From Lepus europaeus (taxonomy: Eukaryota; Chordata; Mammalia; Lagomorpha; Leporidae), in NCBI RefSeq assembly GCF_033115175.1, contig NC_084850.1, positions 2,479,024-2,543,023 on the forward strand: 64,000 nucleotides of DNA. The letters are read 5' to 3'. Shown here piece after piece: positions 11,506 through 23,212 of this stretch. The notes beneath the pieces were generated by a model. It was given only the letters and a program-made list of their open reading frames with translations. It ran no database searches and was not told the origin of the DNA. The position numbers were made by a program, and so were the translations under genes. Position 1 is the first letter of the stretch, and the number at the start of each line of letters is the position of its first letter.

Positions 11506-12748
11506 CATATTCCACTCCTGGCTCCCCAAAATTGTGTTCTTTTATAACATACAATACCCAATCATAATATTTTAATAGCTCCAATAAATAAAATATTTAA
11601 GCATAAGCGTAACACAATGCATACATTATGTCCGAAAGATGAAATAAATGAAATAAGATCAAAATAAATGAAACAAATTCATAGATCTATAGAACCAAAT
11701 ACAATCCAGAAATATACTCACACACATATGGCCCTCACGTTTTTACAAAGGACTATGGAAATTTAATTGAGAAACATTGACTTTTTCAATGAATAGTATT
11801 AGAACACTTAAACAATCATATGCTAAAAACTGAACCACTATCTTAACTTGACTTTATAAAAAATTAACTAAAAATGTATTGCAGATCTAAATATTAAATG
11901 AAATAATGTAATTTTTGAAGGGAAACATGGATTTAACTATTTATGAACTAGAGTTAGGAAAAGAGGTCTTAGATCTAACACCACAGCATGATTAATTAAA
12001 AACCAAAAAAGGTAAATTAGACTTCAAGAAAGACAATAAAATGCCTAGGCACAAATTAGAAAAAAAATGCAAACCACATATCCAAAAAACATTATATTCA
12101 GAATACATGAGAGGAAAGCTAAAAGTTAATGAAAGAATGGAATTAAAATTAAATTTATTTTGTGCAAAAAAGCTTTGAAATCCATGCATTTTCATTTCAT
12201 AAGAAATGACTACTCTGAAAAAAAGCTGTATATGGATTTTAAAATTGTTTACACCAAAATGAAAATCTTTCAATTCCATTTTCCATGAAGTTTTTGAAGT
12301 ACCCTTGTATACGGAACTCTCAAAAATCCTATATTAAAAAAATTTCACAATTTAAAATGCCAAAAGATGCTCTACCAAAGTGGACATTAGAAAATAATAA
12401 AATATCCAACCTACCAGGAAGACATAACAACTCTAAGTATCTGCACCTAAGAGAAAAGCTTCCAAATCTGTGAAACAAAACTTCATAGTACAGAAAATGA
12501 GAAATAGCCAAATTTACAATTATATTCAGAGATTTTAACAATTATCTCCAAGTAAATGATAACCAGAACATCTGCAAGTACAGAAGGATCCTAATGATAT
12601 TACTAACCAACTCGATTTAATTAGCATTTACAGAACACTACACACAACACCAGAGTATATGTGACTGTTAAGTGCACATGTCAATATTCTCCAATATTAA
12701 CCATAAACAACTCTGAAATTTTAAAAGAATTAAAATCATACCAAGGAT

Positions 12749-13090
12749 GTGATATGATTTGAATGTGTCCCCCAAAAGCATGTATTGAAACAATCCCCAA
12801 TACAGTAGTGTCGGGAGGGGGGCCTAATAGAAGGTTTTTACATCATAAGGGTTCTATACTCATTCATAAATTAATATAAATTATAAAAGGCCTTGAGGCT
12901 GCAAATTTCCCTCTCCCTTTCCCTTACCCTCTCCTCCTCATCTTCCCTCTCCCTCTCCCCTCCTCTCTCATCCCCTCCACTCCTCTTATGCCAGGGGATA
13001 AGCCAGCAAGAAAGCCCCTGTGGGATGTCAGTCTCTTGATTTTGGACTTTCTTAGTCTGTGCTATTCCATTAGAACAGCACAAAATGAAT
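12749..13090 (+). mobile_element. MaLR (MST/MLT1-type) LTR with pyrimidine repeat
   Basis: It starts with 'tgatatgatttgaatgtgtc' followed by 'cccccaaaagcatgtattg', the usual MaLR LTR beginning, and a (CCCTCT)-rich run is present at 12910-12985. It ends near 'aatgaatgaaaacaatatg'. Confidence 0.7.
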
Positions 13091-13189
13091 GAAAACAATA
13101 TGTTCACTAACCACAATGAAATTATGCAAAATAATATATCAATAGAGATAACTGCAAAGTCCTCAAATATTTGGAAATGATACATGTTT

Positions 13190-13217
13190 TAAAATATTTA
13201 TTTGTTTGAAAGGCAGA

Positions 13218-13268
<51 letters not shown>

Positions 13269-13516
13269 TCCATATGCTGCTTCACTCCCCAAATGTCCGC
13301 ATTGGCCAGGCTGAAATCAGGAGCCTGGAACTGCATCTGGGTCTCCCACATGAGTGGCAGGAGTCCAAGCGCTTGGGCCATCTTCCATTGCTTTTACCTG
13401 GTGCATTAGTGGGGATCTGGATTAGAAGTGGAATAGCTGGGACTTGAACCTGTGTTCATATGGGATGCCAAATCACAGACAGAGGCTTTATTCTGCTGTG
13501 CCACAATGTTGGCCCC
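13190..13516 (-). mobile_element. CSINE with (GA)n tract
   Basis: The reverse layout 'atttgtttgaaaggcagaat', (GA)n at 13223-13264, 'cttcactccccaaatg' and the final 'atgttggcccc' marks a CSINE. Overlapping ORFs in it are simple-repeat translations. Confidence 0.88.
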
Positions 13517-13984
13517 AAATTAATACATTTTATCAAAGTAATATTTCAAAAGAAATTAGTCAGGGAAATTTAAAGGCATTTTTAACTCAATGAAAAATAA
13601 AAATAAAGAATACCAGAATTTGAGAGATTTTGCCAAAGCCATATTTAAAGGGATATCTATCATTATATGTTTATATTAGAAAGGAAAAGATAAAGGATTC
13701 AAATCAATACTCTAAGCTTCCAACTTAAGAGAATATATTAAAAATATAAGTTGCTACTTTAAATGAAAAATAAAATAACCCGAAAGCAAGAAGAGGGCTG
13801 AGAATAACATAGACAAGAAAAAATTAGTGGGATTAAATTTTTAGAAAACAATGAATAATATGAATAGAAACAGATGATCCTTGAAAGAAATAGAAAAGTT
13901 GAAATATTCAATATTAATGTGAGAAAATTTTAAAAAGAGAATGGTTGATAACAAAAAAAAGTTGGGACAATGCTTATTTTGCAA
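13517..13984. repeat. Probable old L1 remains
   Basis: A-rich plus strand with L1-like phrases ('gataaaggattcaaatcaat') and no open frame on that strand. An opposite-strand 135-codon ORF (13841-14248) overlaps an L1 3' end and has no recognisable features. Confidence 0.4.
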
Positions 13985-14590
13985 GGGAAAAATGCTGGTT
14001 GAATATACAATGCTGTTGACAAGAAAAAGGAGAACTGTGTACTTATGTCTCATGTGGGATCTGTCCTTAATGGGTTGTCCAATGTGAAGTAATGCTATAG
14101 CTAGTACTGAAACAGTATTTTTACACTTTGTGTTTCTGTGTGGGTGCAAACTGATGAAATCTTTACTTAGTATATACTGAATCGATCTTCTGTATATAAA
14201 GATAATTGAAAATGAAAAAAAAACTTGGTGTTGAATTGGACATTGCATAGAAAATTAATCACTTTTTAAAAAATATCATGTAGGATCTCTGTCCTTAATG
14301 TGCTGTACATTGTGATTTAATGCTATAACTAGTACTCAAACAGTATGTTTCACTTTGTGTTGCTATGTGGAGGCAAACTGTTATAATCTTTACTTAATAT
14401 ATACTAAACTGATCTTCTGTATATAAAGAGAATTGAAAATGAATCTTGATGTGAATGGAAGGGGAGAGGGAGTGGGAAAGGGGAGGGTTGTGGGTGGGAG
14501 GGAAGTTATGGGTGGGAGGAAGCCATTGTAATCCATAAGCTGTACTTTGGAAATTTATATTCATTAAATAAAAGTTTAAAAAAAATTCAG
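13985..14590 (+). mobile_element. L1 3' end with two successive 3'-UTR modules
   Basis: Two related blocks follow one another. The first (about 14035-14215) runs from 'tctcatgtgggatctgtcc' to 'tgtatataaagataattg'; after a linker 'ttggacattgcatagaaaat' the second (14277-14580) repeats the same order and ends 'ttaaataaaagtttaaaa'. The same double structure with the same linker is at 62880-63438, so it is inherited and not a local accident. Confidence 0.8.
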
Positions 14591-14973
14591 GAACCAAAAA
14601 AAAAAAAGAGTGTTTACTAATTTCATTTTCTCTTTTTCTTGAGAATGTGAATCCATACTTTAAAAGGAGAAAAAATATAAATGCTATAAGGTTGTAACAT
14701 TGCAATGAAATAACTTATGTGCATATATTTTTATATCTGAAAATTTATGAAAACACTTTTGGATTAAAACTATTTGGTAACAGTCAGGGATTTATGAGTT
14801 TTGAGAAAAGGCTACGGGACAAACAGAAAGTTCTCACAGGAGGAAAAAAGATGTGTAGTTCTTATAAAAAGGAAAAAAAAGGAAGAATTAGATAACATGC
14901 TGGTGAGAAAATTCCTGAGGCACACACAAAAAAATCATATCATTTCCCAGGAAAGAGTGGGAGTGAAATCATC
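14591..14973. other. Intergenic stretch, no gene recognised
   Basis: An A-rich run (14596-14610) follows the L1 end. A 71-codon ORF (14801-15016) runs into the next SINE and is not supported as a gene. Confidence 0.35.
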
Positions 14974-14990
14974 AAAATTGAGGAATATTG

Positions 14991-15264
14991 GCCGGCACTG
15001 TGGCTCACTTGGCTAATCCTCCGCCTGCGGCGCCGGCATCCCAGGTTCTAGACCCGGTTGGGGCGCCGGGTACTAGTCCCAGTTGCTCCTCTTCCAGTCC
15101 AGCTCTCTGGTATGGCCTGGGAGGGCAGTGGAGGATGGCCCAAGTCCTTGGGTCCCTGCACCCACATGGGAGACCAGGAGGAAGTACCCAGCTCCTGGCT
15201 TTGGATTGGCGTCAAACTGGCCGTGGCGGCCATTGGGGGAGTGAACCAATGGAAGGAAGACCTT

Positions 15265-15320
<56 letters not shown>

Positions 15321-15358
15321 ACTTTGCCTGGCAAAAAAATAAAAAAATAACATTTAAA
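14991..15358 (+). mobile_element. CSINE, young, 17-base target-site duplication
   Basis: It begins GCCGGCACTGTGGCTC, has the B-box-like motif near 15045, a long (CT)n (15269-15312) and an A-rich tail. The 17 bases aaaattgaggaatattg flank it at 14974-14990 and 15359-15375. Confidence 0.95.
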
Positions 15359-15375
15359 AAAATTGAGGAATATTG

Positions 15376-15611
15376 ATTACAGAAAATCAGTATGTGAGAT
15401 GAGCACAGAATCTCCACATCACGGAAGAAAGATTTACAAAATCATGAATTGAAGTTCTTTTTATGTGGTATCGACTTTGTAAAGGATAATTACATGTCAA
15501 TTTAAGAAACTGTGGAATAATCATCTATGAAGGAAACTAGTGATCAATCTTATGAAAATCTTGCATTATTGTTATGAAAATCAAGGAATGATTAAATGAA
15601 AATGCACTTTT
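15376..15611. other. Spacer between two SINEs, nothing recognised
   Basis: AT-rich sequence without ORF or known repeat. Confidence 0.3.
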
Positions 15612-15624
15612 AAGAATCATGTGG

Positions 15625-15945
15625 CGCCGAGGCTCAGTAGGCTAATCCTCCGCCTGCGGTGTTGGCACACCGGGTTCTAGTCCCGGTCAGGGTGCCGGAT
15701 TCTGTCCCGGTTGCTCCTCTTCCAGTCCAGCTCTCTGCTGTGGCCCAAGAAGGGAGTGGAGGATGGCCCAAGTCCTTGGGTCCTGCACCCGCATGGGAGA
15801 CCAGGAGAAGTACCTGGTTCCTGGCTTTGGATTGGCACAGCGAGCTGGCCGTAGCAGCCCTTTGGGGGGTGAACCAACCCAACGAAAAAGAAGACTTTTC
15901 TCTCTGTCTCTCTCTCTCTCACTGCCTAACTCTGCCTGTCAAAAA

Positions 15946-15980
<35 letters not shown>
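15625..15980 (+). mobile_element. CSINE, young, 13-base target-site duplication, (AAAT)n tail
   Basis: The SINE head is slightly shortened ('cgccgaggctcagtaggc'). It ends in an (AAAT)n array at 15945-15980. The 13 bases aagaatcatgtgg flank it at 15612-15624 and 15981-15993. Confidence 0.93.
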
Positions 15981-15993
15981 AAGAATCATGTGG

Positions 15994-17590
15994 AATTAAT
16001 GAAAATAATGACTATAGTACTTTTTTAAAAGATAATTTATGATGAAATTAGGTAAAAGACATAAACACAATTCATAATAATGAGCTTAATGTTAATAATT
16101 TCTTCTACCAAGATAGTCTACACACAAATCCTTTATATAAATATTGGATTTAATAACATCATATGGAATATGATTTAAATATATATATAATTTCTCATTA
16201 GCAATATAAATTAATATTTTCCTTGAAGAAAGGCTTTTAAAACAAGGATATATAATCTGTGTAGCACTCACTATGAAAGTTCGAAAAAAGCCAGGTGGCT
16301 TCACATAGCCTACTAATCATATTTCAAAGCACTTGTTTCTTTCTAGTTACATAAATGAAAAGCACCAGATGCTGAGCAGAATCAAGTAAAGGTTGACTGA
16401 TAATGAAAACAAACTTCCTAAGATAGCAAAATCACATTTTAAAATATTTATAATATTTTCATATGAAGTGAATTCATATGTGCTTCAAAGTATTGGAAAA
16501 TATCGAAAGCTTAAATAAGAAAATTAAGAAATTAACTATTTCCACTAACAGGATAAAAATCTTTCCACTATTCTGCTATATATTCTCCCAGTTCTATATA
16601 CTAGAGATATTCAACAAGTTCAAGGAAAATGTGTATTATGGAAAAGCTATAAATGGACTTCAAAAATTTTAGCACCAAAATACTACTTATTTTTTAAAAG
16701 ATTTATGTATTTTATTTAAGAGGTAGAGTTGGGCCCCAAAGTTATTTTTTAATTACACTTTCCATCACTTTCTGAATTCCTTTCATATGTCAATATGAAA
16801 ATACATAGGTGTCCCAGTCTTTCAGTCCTAGCTGTAATTTGAATAAGTTGAAATGCTGAAGTATTTGCCATTCACAGAAAATTTGGGTTTTAAATTTGGA
16901 GTACAGGACTTCTGACTCTGGCCATTATGAAGTAATGGAGACCAAATTTATAAGCTTATATGAAATAACTTTTTTCAAAAAGATAAAATACACAACACTT
17001 TTCAATTTCTTAGACATTAAGGAACAAAGGACAATGGGTGCTGATAGATGGAAATCAAATGAGGCAAGCCTTGTGGAGAGACTATAGATTGCAGTGAACA
17101 GAACATGACTTGAGTTGAGAACATGGAACTGGAAGTCCAGGAAGGCAAAAGTTGTTGCAGCTTAAAGTACAGAATATTAGAGAGGAGAATAGTGCACAAA
17201 GAAATCTTATAAGCCCACAGACGACTGAGAGTAGATCCCTTTCTCATTAGGTAAGATGCAAAACCCCGTAAATCGTAGGACATTGATTAGAGTGCTCAGA
17301 AGGCTTTTGCCTTAGGGTTGAAGGTATACTGGCTATAGACTAAGTATTGCTTTGATCATGCATAAGAAAGCATAAGGCGAGATCTAAAATGAACATCCTC
17401 TTTCCAAGTAACTTAACAATGTCCCAGAATAAAACACAAGAATACTTATTTATAGACATACCAAAAAATAATCCAGCACTTAATAAGGTAATATTCATTT
17501 ATAGCATCAAGTCAAGATCACCACCCATTCAAATGAACAGGATAGTAGGAAGAATAATTGGAAAACAGACAATTGAAAGATATATTTTTT
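15994..17590. other. Long AT-rich stretch, no gene recognised
   Basis: Very AT-rich. At 16690-16738 there is a remnant of a CSINE that keeps only its two ends ('aagatttatgtattttattt' next to 'ttgggcccc'), meaning an internally deleted copy. ORFs of 60-90 codons occur on both strands without recognisable domains. Confidence 0.4.
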
Positions 17591-17960
17591 GTTAAAAATA
17601 ATGGAAACCACAGAATAGAGGAGTGATATCTTTAAAGTACTGAAAGAAGATAAAATTATCAACCTAAAATTATACACCCAGTGAAAATATATTTCAAAAC
17701 AAAGGTGAAATAAAGTATTTAGCAGAGTTAATGACCAACAAATATGCACTACAAAAAAATTAAGGAAAGTCCTTTTGGTAGATCTAAAATGATAGTAGAT
17801 GTAAATCTTGATCTACACAAAGGAATAAAGAGCACTGGATGTTGCAACTATGTGGGTAAGTGTGACGATAAATTCCTTATTAAAGAAATATCTCCAAGAG
17901 ACATTTGAAGTTCAAGTAAAAACAATAACAATGTATAGTGGAATATATAACTGATGCAGC
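17591..17960 (+). repeat. Old L1-like fragment
   Basis: The phrases 'aaattatacacccagtgaaa' and 'tatttcaaaacaaaggtgaa' are typical of old mammalian L1 3' regions. No frame is open. Confidence 0.5.
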
Positions 17961-18283
17961 AGCAAAATGTATACCAATAACAGACAAAACAAGAAGGGAA
18001 GAAATGGAAGCATACGGCTGATTTTTCATGTATTTGATTATTCTGAGTTCCAAGGGATAGGACCAGCTATTTTTGTTTACATATCCAAGACCCTAGCACA
18101 AGTGTCCAGGTGAAGCTACACACAGTAGGAACTTAAATAGAACTCATTTAAAGTGTTAACACTGTGATCTGTGGGCTTCAGGCCCAAAGTGCTCTTCTCT
18201 GTTGAATAAGGAATTTATGCATATAGAAACCACTTCACCTTGTGTTCTTAAAGGGAATCAAGTCATACGTCCTAAACAGATTA
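17961..18283. other. Intergenic stretch, no gene recognised
   Basis: No coding signal and no repeat that I can name. Confidence 0.3.
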
Positions 18284-18670
18284 TATCAGCTTCCTGTTGT
18301 TACTGTAACAAATTACCAAAAGTGCCAAGGCTTAAAATGAGCACAAATTTGTCTTACAATTTGAGAGGCCAGAAGTCCAAAAGAGTCTCACAATGTAAAG
18401 GTCACAGGACTGATTCTTTCCAGCTTCTAAGTCTTCTGGGCTTCTGATCGTATCACTCCAATCTGCTTTTGTGGTCACAATGCCTTCTCCTCTATTTCAA
18501 ATCTCTGCTCCCCTCATAAGGACTCTGGCAATTACATGTAGGACTCATCCACATAATGCAAAAATAATATCCATATCTCACTGCTTGATCACATCTGAAA
18601 AATCCCTTTCATCACATGACAGGGTCCAGACATGAGATTATTAGAGAGGTCATTATTTAGCCTTCCACAT
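18284..18670 (-). mobile_element. MLT1-like LTR fragment
   Basis: It opens 'cagcttcctgttgttactgt', then 'aacaaattaccaaaagtgcc', 'gaggccagaagtccaaaag' and related phrases follow the reverse complement of MLT1-type LTRs. It is diverged. Confidence 0.5.
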
Positions 18671-18884
18671 AATTTTTTATTGAGACTAGGAAATCTGAAC
18701 ATTAGCCAAAGAGACTGCCATGATTGGGGTAGGGGAAGGCAACAGAAGAAAGGAAAAATGAGCCAAACTGTCTGCTTTTGTTGAGAGTAGAACATCTCTT
18801 ACAAATGCATCCAAAAGAAGTAGGTACAGGTAGAAAAACAGAGAAAGGGCACAATGTGTTTACTCATACTACTGAGTATGACAG

Positions 18885-19240
18885 ACTGTGTTAGTCACTT
18901 GTCATTACTTTAACTTTACAATACCTCAGATAAACTAAATAAAGAAAGAACATTTACATTTGATCACAGTTTTGGAGGTTCATGGTCTAAGACCAGGTAA
19001 CCCCATTAACTTGTCATCTAACTACGGTGGTGGATTGCAGAATGCATGCAGAGAGAGGATCACATGGCTAGCCAGGATGCAGAGAGACCAGTAAGGCCCA
19101 ATTCTGCCTTTGTTACCAGTCTTCTCAGGATAACTGGGTCCACCTCTTAGACACCATAATTATCAAGTCCCCATCCTTAATATGCTTAGCATTCACATGA
19201 ATCCACTAACTATTCACATAAGATTTTGAGGACAAAGCCT
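18885..19240 (-). mobile_element. MaLR LTR fragment
   Basis: The run 'gactgtgttagtcacttgtc', 'cagttttggaggttcatgg', 'gaggatcacatggctagcc' and 'accataattatcaagtcccc' matches the copy at 11050-11505 in order and orientation. Confidence 0.6.
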
Positions 19241-20063
19241 TCAATACATGGGGCTGTGGGGAAATGCCATGTCTACTACACAACCACAACAGACCATTGA
19301 GTAAAGGCAGGGACTTCTTTCCCTGAGGAGAATTTGAAGTAGGGCCAGGCCTAGGAAAATAGAGACAGGGATTGAGGGTGAAGGGTAGCTAGTCCTGTGC
19401 TGAGAATGGCAACACATTAGTAAGTAGTAACAGGACAGTGGGTGTCTAGTCATTGAGGATTTGAAACAAAAATCATAATGTAAAAATATGTTGGGGATGC
19501 AGAGATTGGAGGTCATGTGTTGTTGGCAGTGCTGGACAACGACAACCAGGAAGCAAAATTGCAATTGAGTGCATTGAGCAGAATGACATCCACAAGCATA
19601 GGTGCTTTATAGGAGTATGCTGAAGCATGTGCCTGAGGAAGAAACTTCCAGCACACAGCTTTCCCAGCCATGCTCACTGGTGTCAGCACCTACTGCCCAG
19701 GGGGTAAAGAAAGGATGCTGAATGGAAAGGACCAAAGGCTTACAGTCCTCACTTCAACTAGGCTGCTCTGCCTTCCTCATGTGCATATACTAGATTGCTG
19801 TAGAAGCCTTCAGTTGGAATAAGAGCGCCCACATCTAAAACTGTGACAATCACTGTCCACCAGCTGCATAGAGAATGTATCATGGAGTTTCAACCACCAG
19901 ATACCTGGGCCCAAGTTTGCCTCTAGCTTTTTGCTGTATATGTCATGAGCAACTTTAGTTACAGCACAGTTTCCAGCTGCTTAAAATTAAGTTAGAGAAA
20001 ATGTGTCCTAATAATGGTAGGTCCACACTCAGTCTTGGAAAAGGATGTTGAGAACAGATTATT
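19241..20063. other. Intergenic stretch, no gene recognised
   Basis: Less AT-rich than the surroundings, with a 107-codon minus-strand ORF (19241-19564). That ORF has no recognisable domain, no good context and no splice signals that I can defend. Confidence 0.35.
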
Positions 20064-20262
20064 AAAAGTAACCACCGCAGGCCGGTGCCACTGCTCAATA
20101 GGCTAATCCTCCGCCTGTGGCGCTGGCACACCGGGTTCTAGTCCCGGTCGGGGTGCCAGATTCTGTCCTGGTTGCTCCTCTTCCAGTCCAGCTCTCTGCT
20201 ATGGCCCAGGAGTGCAATGGATGATGGCCCAAGTTCTTGGGCCCTGCACCTGCATGGGAGAC

Positions 20263-20804
20263 TGTTGGACCTCTCAGTTGTAGAGATGCCCACTTGCTCG
20301 AGAGGACGCCCAAAAATCCAGACTCCAGACCAGTTGATGCAAAAAGCATGAGGTATTTATTGTACGTTTGCGCAAACGGGCCCCCACCTAAGGCGGTGAG
20401 GAGCCCTGAGCGGCAGTTTCACACAGGTTATATAGTCAACAAATTAGCATATGGGATTGGCCGGTTCGGAGGGACAATTAGCATACCGGAGAGTGCTAAG
20501 GAGAGTGCTGAGGGAACCAGCTGAGGAGAATGCTGAGGAGAGTGCTGAGGAAACCAGCTGAAGAGAATGCTGAGGAGAGTGCTGAGGGAACCAGCTGAGG
20601 AGAATGCTGAGGAGAGTACTGAGACTCTCCGAAGGGGAGTGGCAGCTCTGCTCTGGGCATGCCTAGAGGTTCTCTAAAGGGGATAGACTTTTCCTTCCCA
20701 GAGAACGTGCCCGCTGGACCCTGGGGAACATCTAACCTCTTAAGAAGCCCCTGATATCTGCCCAGGCCTAGTTTCTTGTCCCTCTCCCCCATAAGGGTCC
20801 TTCA
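20263..20804 (-). mobile_element. Solo endogenous-retrovirus LTR, minus orientation
   Basis: The 542-base insert starts TG and ends CA, with imperfect terminal inverted ends (TGTTGGACC and GGTCCTTCA). The 4-base repeat agac flanks it at 20259-20262 and 20805-20808. Read on the minus strand it has a U3 with repeats, a TATATAA box (20428-20434), and AATAAA (20356-20361) about 70 bases further on, the normal U3-R-U5 order. There is no internal viral sequence, so it is the residue of recombination between two LTRs. A 4-base duplication fits gammaretrovirus-like (class I) elements; the family name is not known to me. Confidence 0.88.
20500..20610 (-). repeat. Three 37-base tandem repeats in the LTR U3
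   Basis: Three units of 37 bases (20500-20536, 20537-20573, 20574-20610) differ at only a few positions, and a partial fourth follows. They lie upstream of the LTR's TATA box in its own orientation, where retroviral enhancers usually sit. Confidence 0.85.
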
Positions 20805-20983
20805 AGACCAGGAGAAGCACCTGGCTCCTGGCTTCGGATCAGCGTGGTACGCGGGCCACAGTGTGCCGGCCACAGCGGCCACTGGGGGGTGAACCAACGG
20901 AAAAGGAAGACCTTTCTCTCTGTCTCTCTCTCTCTCTCACTGTCCACTCTGCCTGTCAAAAAAAAAAAAAAAAGTAACCGCAG

Positions 20984-22061
20984 ACAGCAGATGCAAGATT
21001 GAAAAGATATGATACATAATACAACATTAAGTCACAAAAACATAGTCATAGGCACAGGCATACACACAGACTGAAATGTCGAAAAGATTTATCCGATTGG
21101 TTAACTTCTGACTGAGCATTACTATCTCATTAAAGACTTCCCTGGATTTATTAAGCTTTTGTGATTTTATTTTTCCCACTATGTTTTCAGGAATGGAAAT
21201 GGCATCTTATAGCATATAAGCTATAATCTAACCAACATTATATTTAAACTAAATCTATGATCTCAAACAACTCCTACTGATGTACCTAAACCCAGTATGC
21301 AGCCCTACCCCTGTCATGACAGATTCATGCTTCCCACTGCCCACCGAATAGATCCCCACCGACAGGTGACAGCAAGTCGCTGGCCAAATGGTCACAGAGC
21401 CCATTTCCCTCACACTTCCTCATCAAATCATCATCAATTTTTTATCCTTTACCCTCAACCTCAGCTAAAGGACACAGCTTCTACCTACTTAGCAACATCA
21501 GAGGTCAGAACACCGTGGATTCCCCCATCATTCACAGTGCCTAACTTCCTAAAAACTACCACATGTGCCTCTACCTCACCATTGTTCCAATAACAGATGG
21601 AATTAAGGGCTTTTTCACTTTCTTTCATTTTGCTTACTCCAAGTTCTTTCTCAGCATCTGTTCAGTTACAGTTGCTGCAAGAATGAAATAAATAATGAGG
21701 GAATGAATCAAAATGCAATTCAGGGACTCAAACTGTAGAGCACGCCACCACCTGGGCCTTTGGCCTCCAGGAAAAAAAGCCGAGTTAGCTTAACTGTGCT
21801 CACTCAACCTCAGAATTCCTGTGGAAAACTGTCCCTGATTGTGGAAAGATCCTCTCCACACCCAAACACCATCCCAGCAGGATGCTGCATTGGACCCCAC
21901 CCACCCTGGCAGTTGAACAAGGAAGGGAGCCACCTCCCCAGGGTTTCCATCAACCTGCAAATGTCGGCACCAGACTGCAGTGGGGCCTCTGTCCCAGACG
22001 ACTCCTGCTGGTGACATAGGTCAGCTCCCATGGCTACAGGACACCTGCCCCGGGTGCCAAC
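20984..22061. other. Intergenic stretch with two small unexplained ORFs
   Basis: From 21290 the base composition becomes more C-rich. Plus-strand ORFs of 98 (21297-21593) and 84 codons (21760-22014) are open but show no recognisable domain or initiation context. Phrases such as 'ccaacaattcactcagcc' join directly to the following L1 3' UTR, so part of this may be an unrecognised repeat. Confidence 0.35.
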
Positions 22062-23062
22062 AATTCACTCAGCCCAACTTCCAAAGTGACCACTGCAGCT
22101 GAGGGGATGGCCAAGTAGGATTAGCAACATTGCAGGCAGAACTGTAAATTTCTTGTTAGAGATGCCACCTGCCTTTACCTGGCCAGCTCTCCTCCCAGGC
22201 CAGCTAAGTAATGAAAGTCAACAGAGTGCCTTCCCCTAGGAGGTTCACACCTCCCTTAGGATGTACCCCATGTGAAGAGATAGATAGGTCTGGGCCTCTT
22301 AACTTACAAGGCCTAAAGCCCAACAGATTATTATCAAGCCCCTTCTGTCAGCTTCTATTTGCCTCTCAATCAGAAAACTTAATTGTAGCTTAGACAACAC
22401 CTTTCTTAGCTCCTCTAATAATGACTCTGTCCTTTGTTCTAGACCCTGTCTAGCGCACTTGGGCCTCATTACTTCGTAATCATAACCTCTACTCTACCAC
22501 CAATGGCTCTACTCCCAACCTGTGTGTACTGATGGTCCTCTTCCCCACTTAATGCTGTATAATTGTTCAAACCTGGTTAACACCACTCTTAGGAACATTG
22601 GTTACTATCCTCACCCTGTCTTTTATGACCTTGTCTAAATATGATCAGAGTCGGCAAACTTGGAAGGCTTCCATAACCTTGGCAACTCATGACGAGAGCC
22701 TAGGGTGGTTACTGGTGCCATAAACTAGAGTGTCAATTTGTTGGGTCAACAACAGGAGTCACTGTGCACTTGCTCCTCATGTGGGTTCTCTGTATTAATG
22801 TGCTGTCCATTGTGATTTAATGCTATAACTAGTACTCAAACAGTATGTTTCACTTTGTGTTTCTATGTGGGTGTAAACTGTTGAAATCTTTACTTAATAT
22901 ATACTAAATTGATCTTCTGTATATAAAGAGAAATGAAAATGAATCTTGATGTGAATGGAAGGGGAGAGGGAGCGGGAGAGGGGAGGGTTGCGGGTGGGAG
23001 GGAAGTTATTGTAATCCATAAGCTGTACATTGGAAATTTATATTCATTAAATAAAAGTTAAA
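22062..23062 (+). mobile_element. L1 3' end with long 3' UTR
   Basis: Nearly identical over about 1 kb to 47137-48075 (same strand) and to 2248-3270 (opposite strand). It ends 'tcattaaataaaagttaaaa'. The first bases 'attcactcagcccaacttcc' mark where similarity to the minus-strand copy starts, so the 5' truncation is near 22062. Confidence 0.85.
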
Positions 23063-23212
23063 AAAATTTATTAATATGAAAAAATTTATATTTTGTTTTT
23101 TGTAAGACTACACATTGGCACAGTCTTGTTAACTTTGGAAACATTGATAATATGCTGAACTATTCACATCTTTCCCAATTTAATCTTATGTCCATGTTGA
23201 AATGTCTTTCTT

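Larger units (their letters stand above)
8456..12748 (+). mobile_element. Old, decayed L1 (ORF2 region), interrupted
   Basis: Scattered phrases follow ordinary mammalian L1 ORF2 order on the plus strand: the 'acttggaaattacacaac' and 'gatgcagctaaaggagtatt' region near 9350-9490, 'atttggatgaaatgaacaac' near 10063, the polymerase-domain part at 10150-11030, and 'gaaagctaaaagttaatga' further on. All frames contain many stops. A retroposed fragment (9493-9710) and a MaLR LTR (11050-11505) are inserted in it. Boundaries are approximate and several fragments may be joined here. Confidence 0.55.
20081..20970 (+). mobile_element. CSINE split by a solo LTR
   Basis: The 5' half (20081-20262) and the 3' half (20805-20970) together make one complete CSINE with CT tract and poly(A). 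The outer target repeat is imperfect: aaaagtaaccaccgcag at 20064-20080 against aaagtaaccgcag at 20971-20983. The interruption is a retroviral LTR, so the SINE is older than that LTR. Confidence 0.92.

Noticed and set aside
15040-15060. tRNA-like B box (GGTTCTAGACCCGG type) in this and other SINEs
   Set aside because: It is the internal promoter relic of a tRNA-derived SINE; there is no cloverleaf and no tRNA gene.
14988-15952. ORFs of 80-120 codons with Ser-Leu or Arg-Glu repeats
   Set aside because: They are translations of CSINE bodies and their (CT)n tracts, in frames on both strands.
20500-20610. CRISPR-like regular repeats
   Set aside because: The units are directly adjacent with no spacers and lie in a retroviral LTR of a mammal.
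20496-20792. 98-codon ORF with repeated residues
   Set aside because: It is the 37-base repeat array of the LTR read in one frame. A 37-base unit shifts frame each time, so a conserved protein repeat is not implied.
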